From: Alkalimarinus alittae | GTDB taxonomy: Bacteria > Pseudomonadota > Gammaproteobacteria > Pseudomonadales > Oleiphilaceae | Direction of reading: 5' to 3' | Length of the DNA: 64,000 bases | NCBI RefSeq assembly: GCF_026016465.1 | Contig: NZ_CP100390.1 | Span: forward strand, 2,642,001-2,706,000 | Shown here: positions 8,339 through 16,387 of the stretch, one piece after another | How the letters are laid out: each line of letters begins with the position of its first letter | How positions within the stretch are numbered: the stretch's first letter is position 1 | Made by a program: the position numbers and the translations under genes | Notes under the pieces: generated by a model | Database searches by the model: none | What the model saw: the letters and a program-made list of their open reading frames with translations, nothing else | Told to the model about the DNA's origin: nothing

Positions 8339-9340
8339 TTGGCAGATTCAGCGGTTAGACAGCTCGTTATACTCACTTTAATACCTAGAGCGCCTGCATC
8401 TATTACAACAAGTGATATCTATCGTAAAGTATTGGATGCAGGGTTTAACTGTGGCAGAAAAACCACTGAGCGAGATTTGGACGCGCTAACTAGCTTCTTC
8501 CCAATTACGACGATAGATGAATCATCAAAGCCATACCGTTGGTGTTTTGATAAATTTGAAATGATTGAAATACCTAGGTTAACGCCACAAATGGCACTAA
8601 CACTCAGCCTAATCAACAAGCATTCTCAAAACTTGCTTCCTAAAAATGCACTTGATTATCTATCACCGTATTTTAAACAAGCTGAAAAAGAATTGGCCTC
8701 GCTATCAGACAACACCTTGTCAAAATGGCAAGACAAAGTACATGTCGTACACAACACCCTCTCCTTTGAGCCGCCTATACAAAAAGATGAAATCACAGAT
8801 CAACTCTACCTTGCGCTAATCCAAGGGAAGCAGGTCAAAGCAACCTATCAAGCCAGAGGAAAAGAAGCACGTGAATACCAACTAAACCCAATAAGTTTAG
8901 TCCTCCGAGGACAGCAAACCTATATATTATGCACCAGCAGCAGGCATGAAACCGTTCTTCAATTTTTAATAAATCGATTCAGCTCGGTAGAAATAACAGA
9001 TCAAAAAATTCATGAAAACAGCCTCAAAATAGATGTGCAAGCCTACCTTGATCAAGGCGCTTTTGGCATGTTGAAAAGCAAAGAAAAACTAAAACTGATT
9101 GCGAGGGTTCAGACACTAAAGGGTTGGCACTTACACGAAACGCCACTCAGTAAAGACCAAGAAATCATACACGACCAAGACGACTCATTTTTGTTAAAGG
9201 CGACTGTTGCTGATAGCCATCACCTTGTGTGGTGGATTTTGAGTTTAGGGGATCGGATAGAAGTGCTAGAGCCGGCATCTTTGCGGGAGGTTTTGGTAGG
9301 TCAGGTTAAAGGGATGGCTGCGCGATATGGGGTTGGTTAG
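8339..9340 (+). CDS. WYL domain transcriptional regulator
   Basis: A 333-residue protein with an N-terminal winged HTH (residues about 8-60; TSDIYRKVLDAGFNCGRKTTERDLDAL), a central WYL domain (about 155-230; KATYQARGKEAREYQLNPISLVLRGQQTYILC read in parts, with LINRFSS following), and a C-terminal WCX-type extension. WYL proteins sense nucleotides or nucleic-acid ligands and often control defence or DNA-damage genes. The start is a TTG at 8339 with an AGG 5 nt upstream. It lies 113 bp before the nuclease-like gene on the same strand, which suggests it regulates this island. Confidence 0.85.
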   Translation: MADSAVRQLVILTLIPRAPASITTSDIYRKVLDAGFNCGRKTTERDLDALTSFFPITTIDESSKPYRWCFDKFEMIEIPRLTPQMALTLSLINKHSQNLLPKNALDYLSPYFKQAEKELASLSDNTLSKWQDKVHVVHNTLSFEPPIQKDEITDQLYLALIQGKQVKATYQARGKEAREYQLNPISLVLRGQQTYILCTSSRHETVLQFLINRFSSVEITDQKIHENSLKIDVQAYLDQGAFGMLKSKEKLKLIARVQTLKGWHLHETPLSKDQEIIHDQDDSFLLKATVADSHHLVWWILSLGDRIEVLEPASLREVLVGQVKGMAARYGVG

Positions 9341-9459
9341 AGAAGGTGTTACAGATTAGATAAATATAAGTGGGTTACTTTTTAACTATATTGATAAAAA
9401 AGTAAAGTAAGTCTGATTAAAACTGTGAAAAACATGCTAATTTCTTAAGGACATTGATT

Positions 9460-10473
9460 TTGATTTCACCGGAAAAAAGTAAAATATTATATGAATTTCT
9501 AGACCTGTGGCCCTTGGAAAAAGTAAGGGAAATGACCTATGAGGAATACACCGGCTTAAACGATAAAACCACATTTTGTTACTCGGTAGAGAACCGGACA
9601 AAAGGGTTAGGAACTATACGCGCCTTACCTAGTAACAAGTTTGGATTTTTCCGCTGGGGGGAAGATTATAACCAGAACACAACAAAAACTAACCATGATT
9701 CAAAATATGCATGGAACAAAGATTTTGGAAAAAAAAGAAAAAACGCTTTTAACAATGTAATACAAAAAATATGTGCCGTGATAGAGGCTGCTCAACTATG
9801 TGACTTAGAAACAATTGAAAAGATCGATTTAAATGCTTGGTATAAATGGAAAATAGCTTCTTTATATTCAGAAGGTCGAATTCCTCCAATATTTAAGCAA
9901 GGGGTTATTAGAAAAATTGCTGATGAATATCAAATCCCGACTAAAAAGGAAGAGAAAGCACCGACTTTGGCTTACATAATGAATGGAGTTCCAGAAGAAG
10001 AATGTCGCTTCAATTTTGTATTTGACCTATTTAAAAAATTTGACAACATCAAGGAGGTAGAACCAAATAGCGGAAAAAAAAGTGAGGATTCTGAAACAAG
10101 GTTTCTAAAAAAAGCATCCTATACTGCTGATAAAAGGCACAATATCATTCAAAATAAGCTTTTCGAAGAGCTTAAAAAAAAATATCCGTTTGATCACATT
10201 GGAATTGAAGAAAATAAAATCGATATATTTCGAGAAAGTAGTGACCAAATATTTTTCTACGAAGTGAAGTCAAGCTACAGCCCAACCTACTGCGTGCGAG
10301 AAGCTCTTGGTCAAGTTCTTCATTACGCTCATAAGTACAGGTCACCAAAAAAGAAAAATATTATAGTGGTTGGCGAAAGAGCAGCATCAGCTTCAGATCA
10401 GTCATATTTAGAATTCATTAAAAAACAAGTTACTATAAATTTTGAATATATTGCTATTCCGGTCTCAGCTTAA
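9460..10473 (+). CDS. PD-(D/E)XK nuclease-like protein of the island
   Basis: A protein of about 337 residues from an AT-rich gene (runs of AAAAAA, unlike neighbouring housekeeping genes). The C-terminal quarter looks like a PD-(D/E)XK endonuclease core: an Asp in ENKIDIFRESS near residue 252, then EVKSS (E-x-K near residues 267-269), then a helix REALGQVLHYAH. That helix with Gln is typical of the fold's conserved QxxxY-like element. The N-terminal part is unrecognised. No ATG is available; the TTG at 9460 has AAGGA 8 nt upstream, better spaced than the TTG at 9454. A DNA-cutting role in defence or element maintenance is inference. Confidence 0.55.
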   Translation: MISPEKSKILYEFLDLWPLEKVREMTYEEYTGLNDKTTFCYSVENRTKGLGTIRALPSNKFGFFRWGEDYNQNTTKTNHDSKYAWNKDFGKKRKNAFNNVIQKICAVIEAAQLCDLETIEKIDLNAWYKWKIASLYSEGRIPPIFKQGVIRKIADEYQIPTKKEEKAPTLAYIMNGVPEEECRFNFVFDLFKKFDNIKEVEPNSGKKSEDSETRFLKKASYTADKRHNIIQNKLFEELKKKYPFDHIGIEENKIDIFRESSDQIFFYEVKSSYSPTYCVREALGQVLHYAHKYRSPKKKNIIVVGERAASASDQSYLEFIKKQVTINFEYIAIPVSA

Positions 10474-10655
10474 AGAGGTGGAATATTGAAATGATGTGCA
10501 TTGATGCTGTTCATGTTGTGTATGGAGTACCAAAAAAAATATTAATATACTAACTCTAACTCATTGCTGTATATGACAAACACTAGGGTATAGGAATTGT
10601 GTTATTTTCAATTACTAACGTATAAAACAAACGTTTTTAAAGAGTCAATTGTCTT

Positions 10656-10697
10656 TTTTTATCCAATAGTCTTCGTTTTAATTCCTTCAATCTAATT
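10656..10697 (+). repeat. Right copy of the 42-bp perfect direct repeat (att-like)
   Basis: Identical to 5143-5184. Its last bases overlap the TAA stop of the BaiN-type flavoprotein gene (10696-10698), so the right end of the island lies exactly at the 3' end of that gene. A TCAATTGTCTT stretch upstream is also shared with the left end, at a different spacing. Confidence 0.75.
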
Positions 10698-11874
10698 AAA
10701 CACTCTCCCCTGCCGCATGGCCAGAACTCCAACTCCAAGAAAAGTTAAAGCCCCCTAACCACCCCGTAACATCAACCACTTCACCAATAAAATACAACCC
10801 TTCAACCTTTTTAGACATCATCGTTTTAGACGAGAGTTCATTAGTATCTACACCCCCAATAGTAACTTCAGCCGTCCGGTATCCCTCTGTTCCTGATGGC
10901 GTAATTTTCCATTCACTAAGCTGTGCGGCGACCTTCTCTAACTCAGCAGGTGTGTATTGTTTCATGGGTTTGGATTCGAACCAGTTTTCACAAAATAGCG
11001 TAGCCATTTTTTTGGTGAATACATCTGATAATACGGTTCGGAGTTCGGCGTTGGGCCTTCCTGATTGCTCTTCTGCTAGCCAGCTTTCGGCGTTGAAGTC
11101 GGGTAGCAGGTTGATTTCTATTTCATCCCCTTCTCGCCAATAAGATGATATTTGCAGTATCGCGGGCCCGCTGATGCCTCGGTGGGTAAAGAGGATATTT
11201 TCTCTAAAGGTCTGACCATTACAGCTGACGGTGGTATCCACCGAGCTTCCTGAAAGTGCTTCGCAGAGAGGTTTAAGTTGATTGGTGATCACAAAGGGGA
11301 CCAAGCCTGCTCGGGTACTGAGTATTGAATGACCAAATTGGCGCGCAACGTCGTAGCCGAAGCCTGTTGCACCCATAGTGGGAATGGATAATGCGCCTGT
11401 GGCGATGACGAGAGACTCACAAGTGAGCGGCTTATTGCCAGCATTTAAGGCAAACCCTTGCTCTGTTTTTTCTATCTGCTCAACAGAAGTATTAAGCTGT
11501 ATTTTAGCACCGGCATCGTCACATTCAGTTAAAAGCATCGTTAGAATGTCGCTTGCTTTATTGTCGCAGAATAGTTGGCCTAGCTTTTTTTCGTGGTAGG
11601 GAATGCCATGTTTATCGACCAGGGCGATAAAGTCCCATTGTGTGTATCTGGCGAGTGCCGATTTACAAAAATGAGGGTTATGAGAGATGAAATTCTCAGG
11701 CTCTGAATACATGTTGGTAAAGTTACAGCGCCCTCCTCCTGACATCAGTATTTTTTTACCGGCCTTGTTGGCATGATCCAACACCAACACATTACGGCCT
11801 CTATTACCCGCGGTTATTGCACACATAAGGCCGGCTGCGCCAGCACCAATTACGATAACATCATAATGAGACAA
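10696..11874 (-). CDS. BaiN/RdsA-type NAD(P)/FAD-dependent oxidoreductase (HI0933 family)
   Basis: A 392-residue flavoprotein. It opens with an FAD-binding Rossmann motif (IVIGAGAAGLMCA) and the family signature KKILMSGGGRCNFTN at about residues 40-55. A central substrate domain and a C-terminal VEGLYFIGEVVDVTGWLGG segment complete the fold. The family reduces C=C or keto bonds of steroid-like or unknown substrates; most members lack an assigned physiological role. The TTG at 11874 is chosen because CAGGAG lies 8 nt upstream; the longer reading from the TTG at 11898 lacks such a site. The stop overlaps the island's right repeat. Confidence 0.88.
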   Translation of the reverse strand: MSHYDVIVIGAGAAGLMCAITAGNRGRNVLVLDHANKAGKKILMSGGGRCNFTNMYSEPENFISHNPHFCKSALARYTQWDFIALVDKHGIPYHEKKLGQLFCDNKASDILTMLLTECDDAGAKIQLNTSVEQIEKTEQGFALNAGNKPLTCESLVIATGALSIPTMGATGFGYDVARQFGHSILSTRAGLVPFVITNQLKPLCEALSGSSVDTTVSCNGQTFRENILFTHRGISGPAILQISSYWREGDEIEINLLPDFNAESWLAEEQSGRPNAELRTVLSDVFTKKMATLFCENWFESKPMKQYTPAELEKVAAQLSEWKITPSGTEGYRTAEVTIGGVDTNELSSKTMMSKKVEGLYFIGEVVDVTGWLGGFNFSWSWSSGHAAGESV

Positions 11875-11979
11875 CAGTGATACTCCTGAACGGGTCAAGT
11901 AAACAGTAAGGGGGCTAGGTATATGGGGTGCATTCTAACAGAACATGTTTAAAAGAAGGTAATCAAAGCCTGTTGCGTT

Positions 11980-12480
11980 TTACCTGTTAAGTTTGTGATT
12001 AAACAGATTGGCATTCTCTGGTAATTTTATGTCTGGGTTTGCTTGTTTTAATGCGTCATAAAGATCTTTGCGAGAAAAGTTATAATTTTGGGTTATCTGC
12101 ACTCTTTCGCCATTTTTAAGACAGACATTTATGTTGGTCATCGCGCTTTGGCTAACCTCCAAATTGTGCTCTATAGCCACTATGTCTTTTGGGTTGACAC
12201 TAAAACACCATTCTTTAAAAACAGGATGGTGGCTATAAAATTCACTATCTGTCACATAGATTTCGAACCTGTCATTCTTTTTTAATAGCCATAACAAAAT
12301 GACGACCATAACGGCAGCAACAACAAAAGCACCTATCTTTACAACGGCATATAGTTGTTCGAAGTTTGGTTCGCTGTGTAAGAAATACCTGAAAGCATAA
12401 AGAAGTACAGGTATGAGTAAAATGTTTACAGCTAGTGTAATCGCTTGTCGTGTTTGAGTTTTAGCATAATAAAATATCAT
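11980..12480 (-). CDS. Two-helix membrane protein of unknown function, 166 aa
   Basis: Not a recognised family. Two hydrophobic helices (about residues 15-33 and 47-68) are followed by a cytoplasmic or periplasmic beta-rich tail of about 95 residues (FEIYVTDSEFYSHHP, then GERVQITQNYNFSRKDLYDALK). This order resembles YcxB- or PH-like membrane proteins, but the match is weak. It lies between the BaiN-type gene and the haloalkane dehalogenase gene on the same strand, 170 bp from the latter. Confidence 0.6.
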   Translation of the reverse strand: MIFYYAKTQTRQAITLAVNILLIPVLLYAFRYFLHSEPNFEQLYAVVKIGAFVVAAVMVVILLWLLKKNDRFEIYVTDSEFYSHHPVFKEWCFSVNPKDIVAIEHNLEVSQSAMTNINVCLKNGERVQITQNYNFSRKDLYDALKQANPDIKLPENANLFNHKLNR

Positions 12481-12586
12481 TATTCTGCCTATTGATGAGA
12501 TGTTTGAGTGCTTATATTACCCCTGCGAACAAGGGTAATTATAGTGCAAAGAAGAGCGTTTTGAGTGAGCGGGTGTTGAGTATTAG

Positions 12587-12612
12587 TGGCCCCCCGCATT
12601 CGCGAGGATAAC
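12587..12612 (-). repeat. REP-like palindromic repeat, copy 2
   Basis: On the minus strand this reads ATCCTCGCGAATGCGGGG, matching copy 1 at 8128-8153 in nearly all stem positions. It sits just downstream of the haloalkane dehalogenase stop. Confidence 0.55.
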
Positions 12613-12650
12613 AAGTTGATTAGCGCTTACATGAATGTCGTGATATGCAG

Positions 12651-13574
12651 TTAACGATCAGCCAACATTTCATTAATGGCCACTGCAAATTGTTGGGGTG
12701 AGTCTTCTTGCAGAAAATGCCCACCCTGTAGCGTTTGATGGTTTTGACCTTTACTGCCCGGAATTTTTCTTTGCATGTATTTATCGCCGCCTCGCGTGAT
12801 GGGGTCGCCATTGCTGAAGGTGGTGAGGAAAGGCTTCTCCCATTGCTCTAATACCTTCCAGGCTTTTCGGTTGGCGTCTGATGCAGGGTCATTAGATGAA
12901 ACGGGGACTAATTTTGGGAATGCACGTGTAGCGGCTTTGTACGTTTTATTTGGGAATGGCGCATCATACGCTTTGTGCTCGGCAGCTGATAACTTTTTGA
13001 ATGTTCCGCTTTCAACGATTCGGCTAATCGGAAACCACGGGCTATATAGTGCAAAGGTTTTCCATAAATGAAAGGCCTTTGGAACGGGTTGATCGCCGGT
13101 AGGCAGCATACCATTACCTACGACGATGGCTTTGAATCTATCTTTATTTTCTGCGGCTAACCTTAAACCTATGAGTGAACCCCAATCTTGACAAACAAGC
13201 GTGATATTTTTTAGGTCTAGTTTGTCTATGAACGTCTGCATCCAGTCCATGTGCTGTTGATAAGTAAACACGGATAGATTGATTGGCTTATCAGACTTTC
13301 CAAATCCTATAAGGTCTGGTGCGATCACGCGATGCCCTGCGGCGGCACAAATGGGGATCATGTTTCGGTATAAATATGACCAACTCGGCTCACCATGCAG
13401 CATTAGTATTGGGTCAGCATCGCGAGGGCCTTCATCGACAAAATGCATTTGCAACCCTTGGGTTTTTCCACTCCCTACTTCAAGGCCTTCATCGACTTTC
13501 ACATAATGTGGGTGAAACGGATAACCGACTAAGCGTTCAAAGCATTTATCAGGCGTGCGGAGGTATTTGATCAT
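12651..13574 (-). CDS. Haloalkane dehalogenase-like alpha/beta hydrolase
   Basis: A 307-residue alpha/beta hydrolase close in length and motifs to DhlA-type (HLD-I) haloalkane dehalogenases. The nucleophile is Asp in VCQDWGS, where most hydrolases have Ser. HGEPSWSYLYR provides the oxyanion and halide-binding Trp region, and GGHFLQED carries the catalytic His. Such enzymes replace a carbon-bound halogen with OH. The ATG at 13574 is chosen because AAGGGA precedes it; the longer reading adds 15 residues with no ribosome site. The natural substrate (marine halogenated alkanes?) is unknown. Confidence 0.85.
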   Translation of the reverse strand: MIKYLRTPDKCFERLVGYPFHPHYVKVDEGLEVGSGKTQGLQMHFVDEGPRDADPILMLHGEPSWSYLYRNMIPICAAAGHRVIAPDLIGFGKSDKPINLSVFTYQQHMDWMQTFIDKLDLKNITLVCQDWGSLIGLRLAAENKDRFKAIVVGNGMLPTGDQPVPKAFHLWKTFALYSPWFPISRIVESGTFKKLSAAEHKAYDAPFPNKTYKAATRAFPKLVPVSSNDPASDANRKAWKVLEQWEKPFLTTFSNGDPITRGGDKYMQRKIPGSKGQNHQTLQGGHFLQEDSPQQFAVAINEMLADR

Positions 13575-13635
13575 GGGTGTCCCTTTTATATTTATTATTG
13601 CGTTGGTTAACCATAGCAATGTTTTAATTAAGAAT

Positions 13636-14688
13636 TCAAATCACTTTAATAAGTTGTTCGCTCTGCCATTCGGTCAACACTCCAAATGACTCAAGAGTAA
13701 TACCTTCGCTTTTAGCCAATTGAAGCAAACGGCCTTCAGATTCGGGCGTTACCGCAATCAACAAACCACCACTCGTTTGGGGGTCGCATAAAATATGCTT
13801 TTGATTGTCGCTTAACCCTCCTTGCTTACTGCGAACTTTATGGCCATAGCTATCATGATTTCTGATGGTGCCGCCGGGGATTGCACCGGCGTTAAGGTAG
13901 TCTATTGCTTCAGATATAACAGGGACCTTATCAAACTCGACAACTGCACCCACACGGCTCCCTTCACAGATTTCGCTAAGGTGGCCTAGTAAGCCAAAGC
14001 CAGTGACATCGGTTAATGCTTTAACGCCTTCCATTGGCGCTACTTTCTTGCCAAATGTATTGAGCTGACACATGATATCTCTTGCTAACGTGCTGTGTTC
14101 AGGCTTTAGTATTTTTTGTTTCTGCGCGGTCGTTAAAATACCAATTCCTAAGGGCTTAGTGAGGTAAAGCTTACAGCCTGTGGTGGCGGTATTATTTTGT
14201 TTTAATTCGGACAACAAGACAGATCCTGTGACGGCTAAACCAAAAATCGGTTCTGGTGAGTCTATACTGTGTCCACCGGCTAATTGAATACCCGCATCGG
14301 CGCAAGCTTGGCGCCCTCCTTCAATTACTTGTTGTGCCACCCCCGGCCCTAAGCGGTTTATTGGCCATCCTAATATAGCAATGGCCATCATAGGCGTGCC
14401 CCCCATTGCGTACACATCGCTAATTGCATTGGTGGCGGCAATACGGCCAAAGTCAAAGGGGTCATCGACTATAGGCATAAAAAAATCTGTCGTACTGATA
14501 ATGCCAATACCATTGCCCATATCATAAACAGCGGCATCATCCCTTGAACTATTGCCGACTAACAAGCGTGCGTCAGGTGCTATCGTTCGTTCTGTTTTTA
14601 AGATGGTGTCCAGTACCTTAGGGGATATCTTGCAACCACAACCTGCGCCATGGCTGTATTCTGTAAGCTTTATAGGGGTCTTATTCAT
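13636..14688 (-). CDS. selD: Selenide, water dikinase
   Basis: A 350-residue SelD, full length. It makes selenophosphate from selenide and ATP for selenocysteine and 2-selenouridine synthesis. The N-terminal [12 protein letters not shown] loop carries the catalytic Cys and Lys; [11 protein letters not shown] and the glycine-rich [12 protein letters not shown] are the ATP and metal motifs of the AIR-synthase fold. No selenouridine synthase or selA/selB lies nearby. The active-site Cys is encoded by an ordinary Cys codon, so this SelD is not itself a selenoprotein. Confidence 0.95.
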   Translation of the reverse strand: MNKTPIKLTEYSHGAGCGCKISPKVLDTILKTERTIAPDARLLVGNSSRDDAAVYDMGNGIGIISTTDFFMPIVDDPFDFGRIAATNAISDVYAMGGTPMMAIAILGWPINRLGPGVAQQVIEGGRQACADAGIQLAGGHSIDSPEPIFGLAVTGSVLLSELKQNNTATTGCKLYLTKPLGIGILTTAQKQKILKPEHSTLARDIMCQLNTFGKKVAPMEGVKALTDVTGFGLLGHLSEICEGSRVGAVVEFDKVPVISEAIDYLNAGAIPGGTIRNHDSYGHKVRSKQGGLSDNQKHILCDPQTSGGLLIAVTPESEGRLLQLAKSEGITLESFGVLTEWQSEQLIKVI

Positions 14689-14849
14689 GGATTAATCCGA
14701 AGATGAAATGTAAAGCGACTGATAAATGTTGCGTAGTTTATAAGCCTTAATTACTCATCGACATTGATAAAAAACAATTAAGCGATTCTTTCACACTCAA
14801 GCAAAAAACAGCATTGACAAATTTGAGTGGTTTTGCAAAAGTGCTCTCC

Positions 14850-15058
14850 TCGCTTTTAGGTGCCATTACTGTTCGCTTAGTGACCGTATTCATTCACAAG
14901 CAGCATTAAAATGGAGAATCGGGAAATCGGTTAAAGTCCGATACGTGCCCAGCGCTGTAATGGTGATTGTTCAACATAAAGTGCCACTGGATATATTAAA
15001 CATATCTGGGAAGGCCATTGAGCAAGTTGACCCTAAGTCAGAAGACCGGCCTTTAAGC
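14850..15058 (+). ncRNA. Cobalamin (adenosylcobalamin) riboswitch upstream of bluB
   Basis: The 423-bp gap between selD and bluB holds the conserved cobalamin-element landmarks in order: TAGGTGCC (14857-14864), GGGAAATCGGTTAAAGTCCG (14921-14940, the core P3-P6 region), GCCACTGG (14983-14990), CTGGGAAGGCC (15006-15016) and AAGTCAGAAGACCGGCC (15034-15050). Such elements switch off a downstream gene when B12 is plentiful. bluB follows 54 bp later, which fits its role in B12 lower-ligand synthesis. Confidence 0.88.
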
Positions 15059-15111
15059 TTTCAGAGACGTTTGGACAGGCGTACTCTCACTTTTCCGATA
15101 AGGGGAATAAA

Positions 15112-15858
15112 ATGGAAAAGAAAGATCCTCAACACCAAGACCAACTATTTTTTTCTGACGATGAGCGGCACGGTCTGTATAAAACCATCTTTAATAGACG
15201 TGATGTTCGCGGGCAATTTAAACCAGACCCGATTCCTGACGATGTTCTAAGCCGTGTCTTATATGCAGCTCACCACGCGCCTTCTGTCGGATTTATGCAG
15301 CCTTGGAACTTTGTGGTTGTTCGATCGCAGCAGGTCAAACAAAATGTTCATAGCGCGTTTGTTGAAGCCAACGACAAAGCAGCAGACTTGTTTGAGACTG
15401 AAAAAAGCAAAACATATCGATCTTTAAAACTAGAAGGTATTCTTGAGTCGCCGGTTAATATTTGTATTACTTGCGATCGCCAACGTACTGGGCCCAACGT
15501 CATTGGCCGCACATCTATGAAAGAGATGGATCTGTACAGCAGTGTATGTGCTGTACAGAACTTTTGGCTAGCGGCGCGAGCAGAAGGGCTGGGCGTTGGA
15601 TGGGTGAGTATTGTTGAGCGTAAGGCGCTTAAAGAGGCTCTGGCCATCCCATCTGACATCGTTCCCATTGCCTATTTATGTGTGGGCTATGTATCGCACT
15701 TTTTTGATAAACCTGAACTAGAAACGGCAGGTTGGCTAAAAAGAACGCCGCTTGATGACCTTCTCTATTTTGACCAGTGGGGCGAGCAGAGAAACACCGA
15801 AGAAGACACTTTGGTTTCTCAGGTCGTTGATGACAAGCACTTTCCGGGTGAATGGTAG
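15112..15858 (+). CDS. bluB: 5,6-dimethylbenzimidazole synthase
   Basis: A 248-residue flavin-destructase of the nitroreductase fold. It converts reduced FMN and O2 to dimethylbenzimidazole, the lower ligand of vitamin B12. BluB features visible are the NRRDVRGQF FMN-binding segment, AAHHAPSVGFMQPWNFV, and the C-terminal region FWLAARAEGLGVGWVS. The start has AGGGGAA upstream, and the gene is under the cobalamin riboswitch. No other cobalamin genes are in the window. Confidence 0.93.
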   Translation: MEKKDPQHQDQLFFSDDERHGLYKTIFNRRDVRGQFKPDPIPDDVLSRVLYAAHHAPSVGFMQPWNFVVVRSQQVKQNVHSAFVEANDKAADLFETEKSKTYRSLKLEGILESPVNICITCDRQRTGPNVIGRTSMKEMDLYSSVCAVQNFWLAARAEGLGVGWVSIVERKALKEALAIPSDIVPIAYLCVGYVSHFFDKPELETAGWLKRTPLDDLLYFDQWGEQRNTEEDTLVSQVVDDKHFPGEW

Positions 15859-15871
15859 GCAACATAAAGCG

Positions 15872-16387
15872 TTAAGCGCAGCACTTTTTAAACTTCTTAT
15901 CACTTCCACAAGGACACGGGTCATTTCTGCCTACTTTTAACTGGCCCGTTGACGCTACATCGCCATCAACATAAAACCACTGCCCTCCTACCTTCTCGAA
16001 CCGTGACACTTCATGGAGGCCTTTAATCTCACTTCGTTGGCTGTCACCGTTAATCCCTTTATCTTTAAACCAAGCGATAAACTCTACAATACCCTGCTCA
16101 CCTTGCTGGCTGCTCTTAACGATCTCTAACCGCATCCACTCTGTTTTTTCAGCAGACTCGGCTAAATCTTGCCTATCTAATGCAGGCTGCTTATTCGGAT
16201 GCCAAGTTGCCATCAAGTAATCGACGCGTGCGAATGAATACGCGGTGTAACGCGATCGCATCAGTTGTTCACAGTGGGCGGGCTTGGTTGTTCCATTGAT
16301 AAACGGCTCGCAACATGCTGCATACAGAAGCGCTTGCCCTTCATGAATATTACCACAAGGACACGGGGTGTTATTGGTCATTGGCAT
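15872..16387 (-). CDS. ychJ: YchJ family protein (UPF0225) with SEC-C motif
   Basis: A 171-residue YchJ homologue. It has a Cys-rich zinc motif at each end: CPCG near the N-terminus and the SEC-C motif DPCPCGSDKKFKKCC at the C-terminus. The middle contains the family's RSRYTAY and ATWHP. The function is unknown; a nucleic-acid or protein-binding role is assumed for SEC-C. The start overlaps the end of the AmpG-like gene by 17 bp; the alternative ATG is at 16381. It is the last gene of a probable three-gene unit with the HD-GYP and MFS genes. Confidence 0.9.
   Translation of the reverse strand: MPMTNNTPCPCGNIHEGQALLYAACCEPFINGTTKPAHCEQLMRSRYTAYSFARVDYLMATWHPNKQPALDRQDLAESAEKTEWMRLEIVKSSQQGEQGIVEFIAWFKDKGINGDSQRSEIKGLHEVSRFEKVGGQWFYVDGDVASTGQLKVGRNDPCPCGSDKKFKKCCA

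Noticed and set aside
10480-10655. Short gene after the nuclease-like gene
   Set aside because: Only AT-rich sequence with no start supported by a ribosome site and no open frame of useful length.
12516-12539. Hairpin ATTACCC...GGGTAAT upstream of the 166-aa membrane protein gene
   Set aside because: Seven base pairs in a promoter region with no T-run; could be chance, so not listed as a feature.
14945-15250. A 101-residue open frame over the bluB leader
   Set aside because: It is explained by the cobalamin riboswitch and the bluB gene; its product resembles no protein and it lacks a ribosome site.
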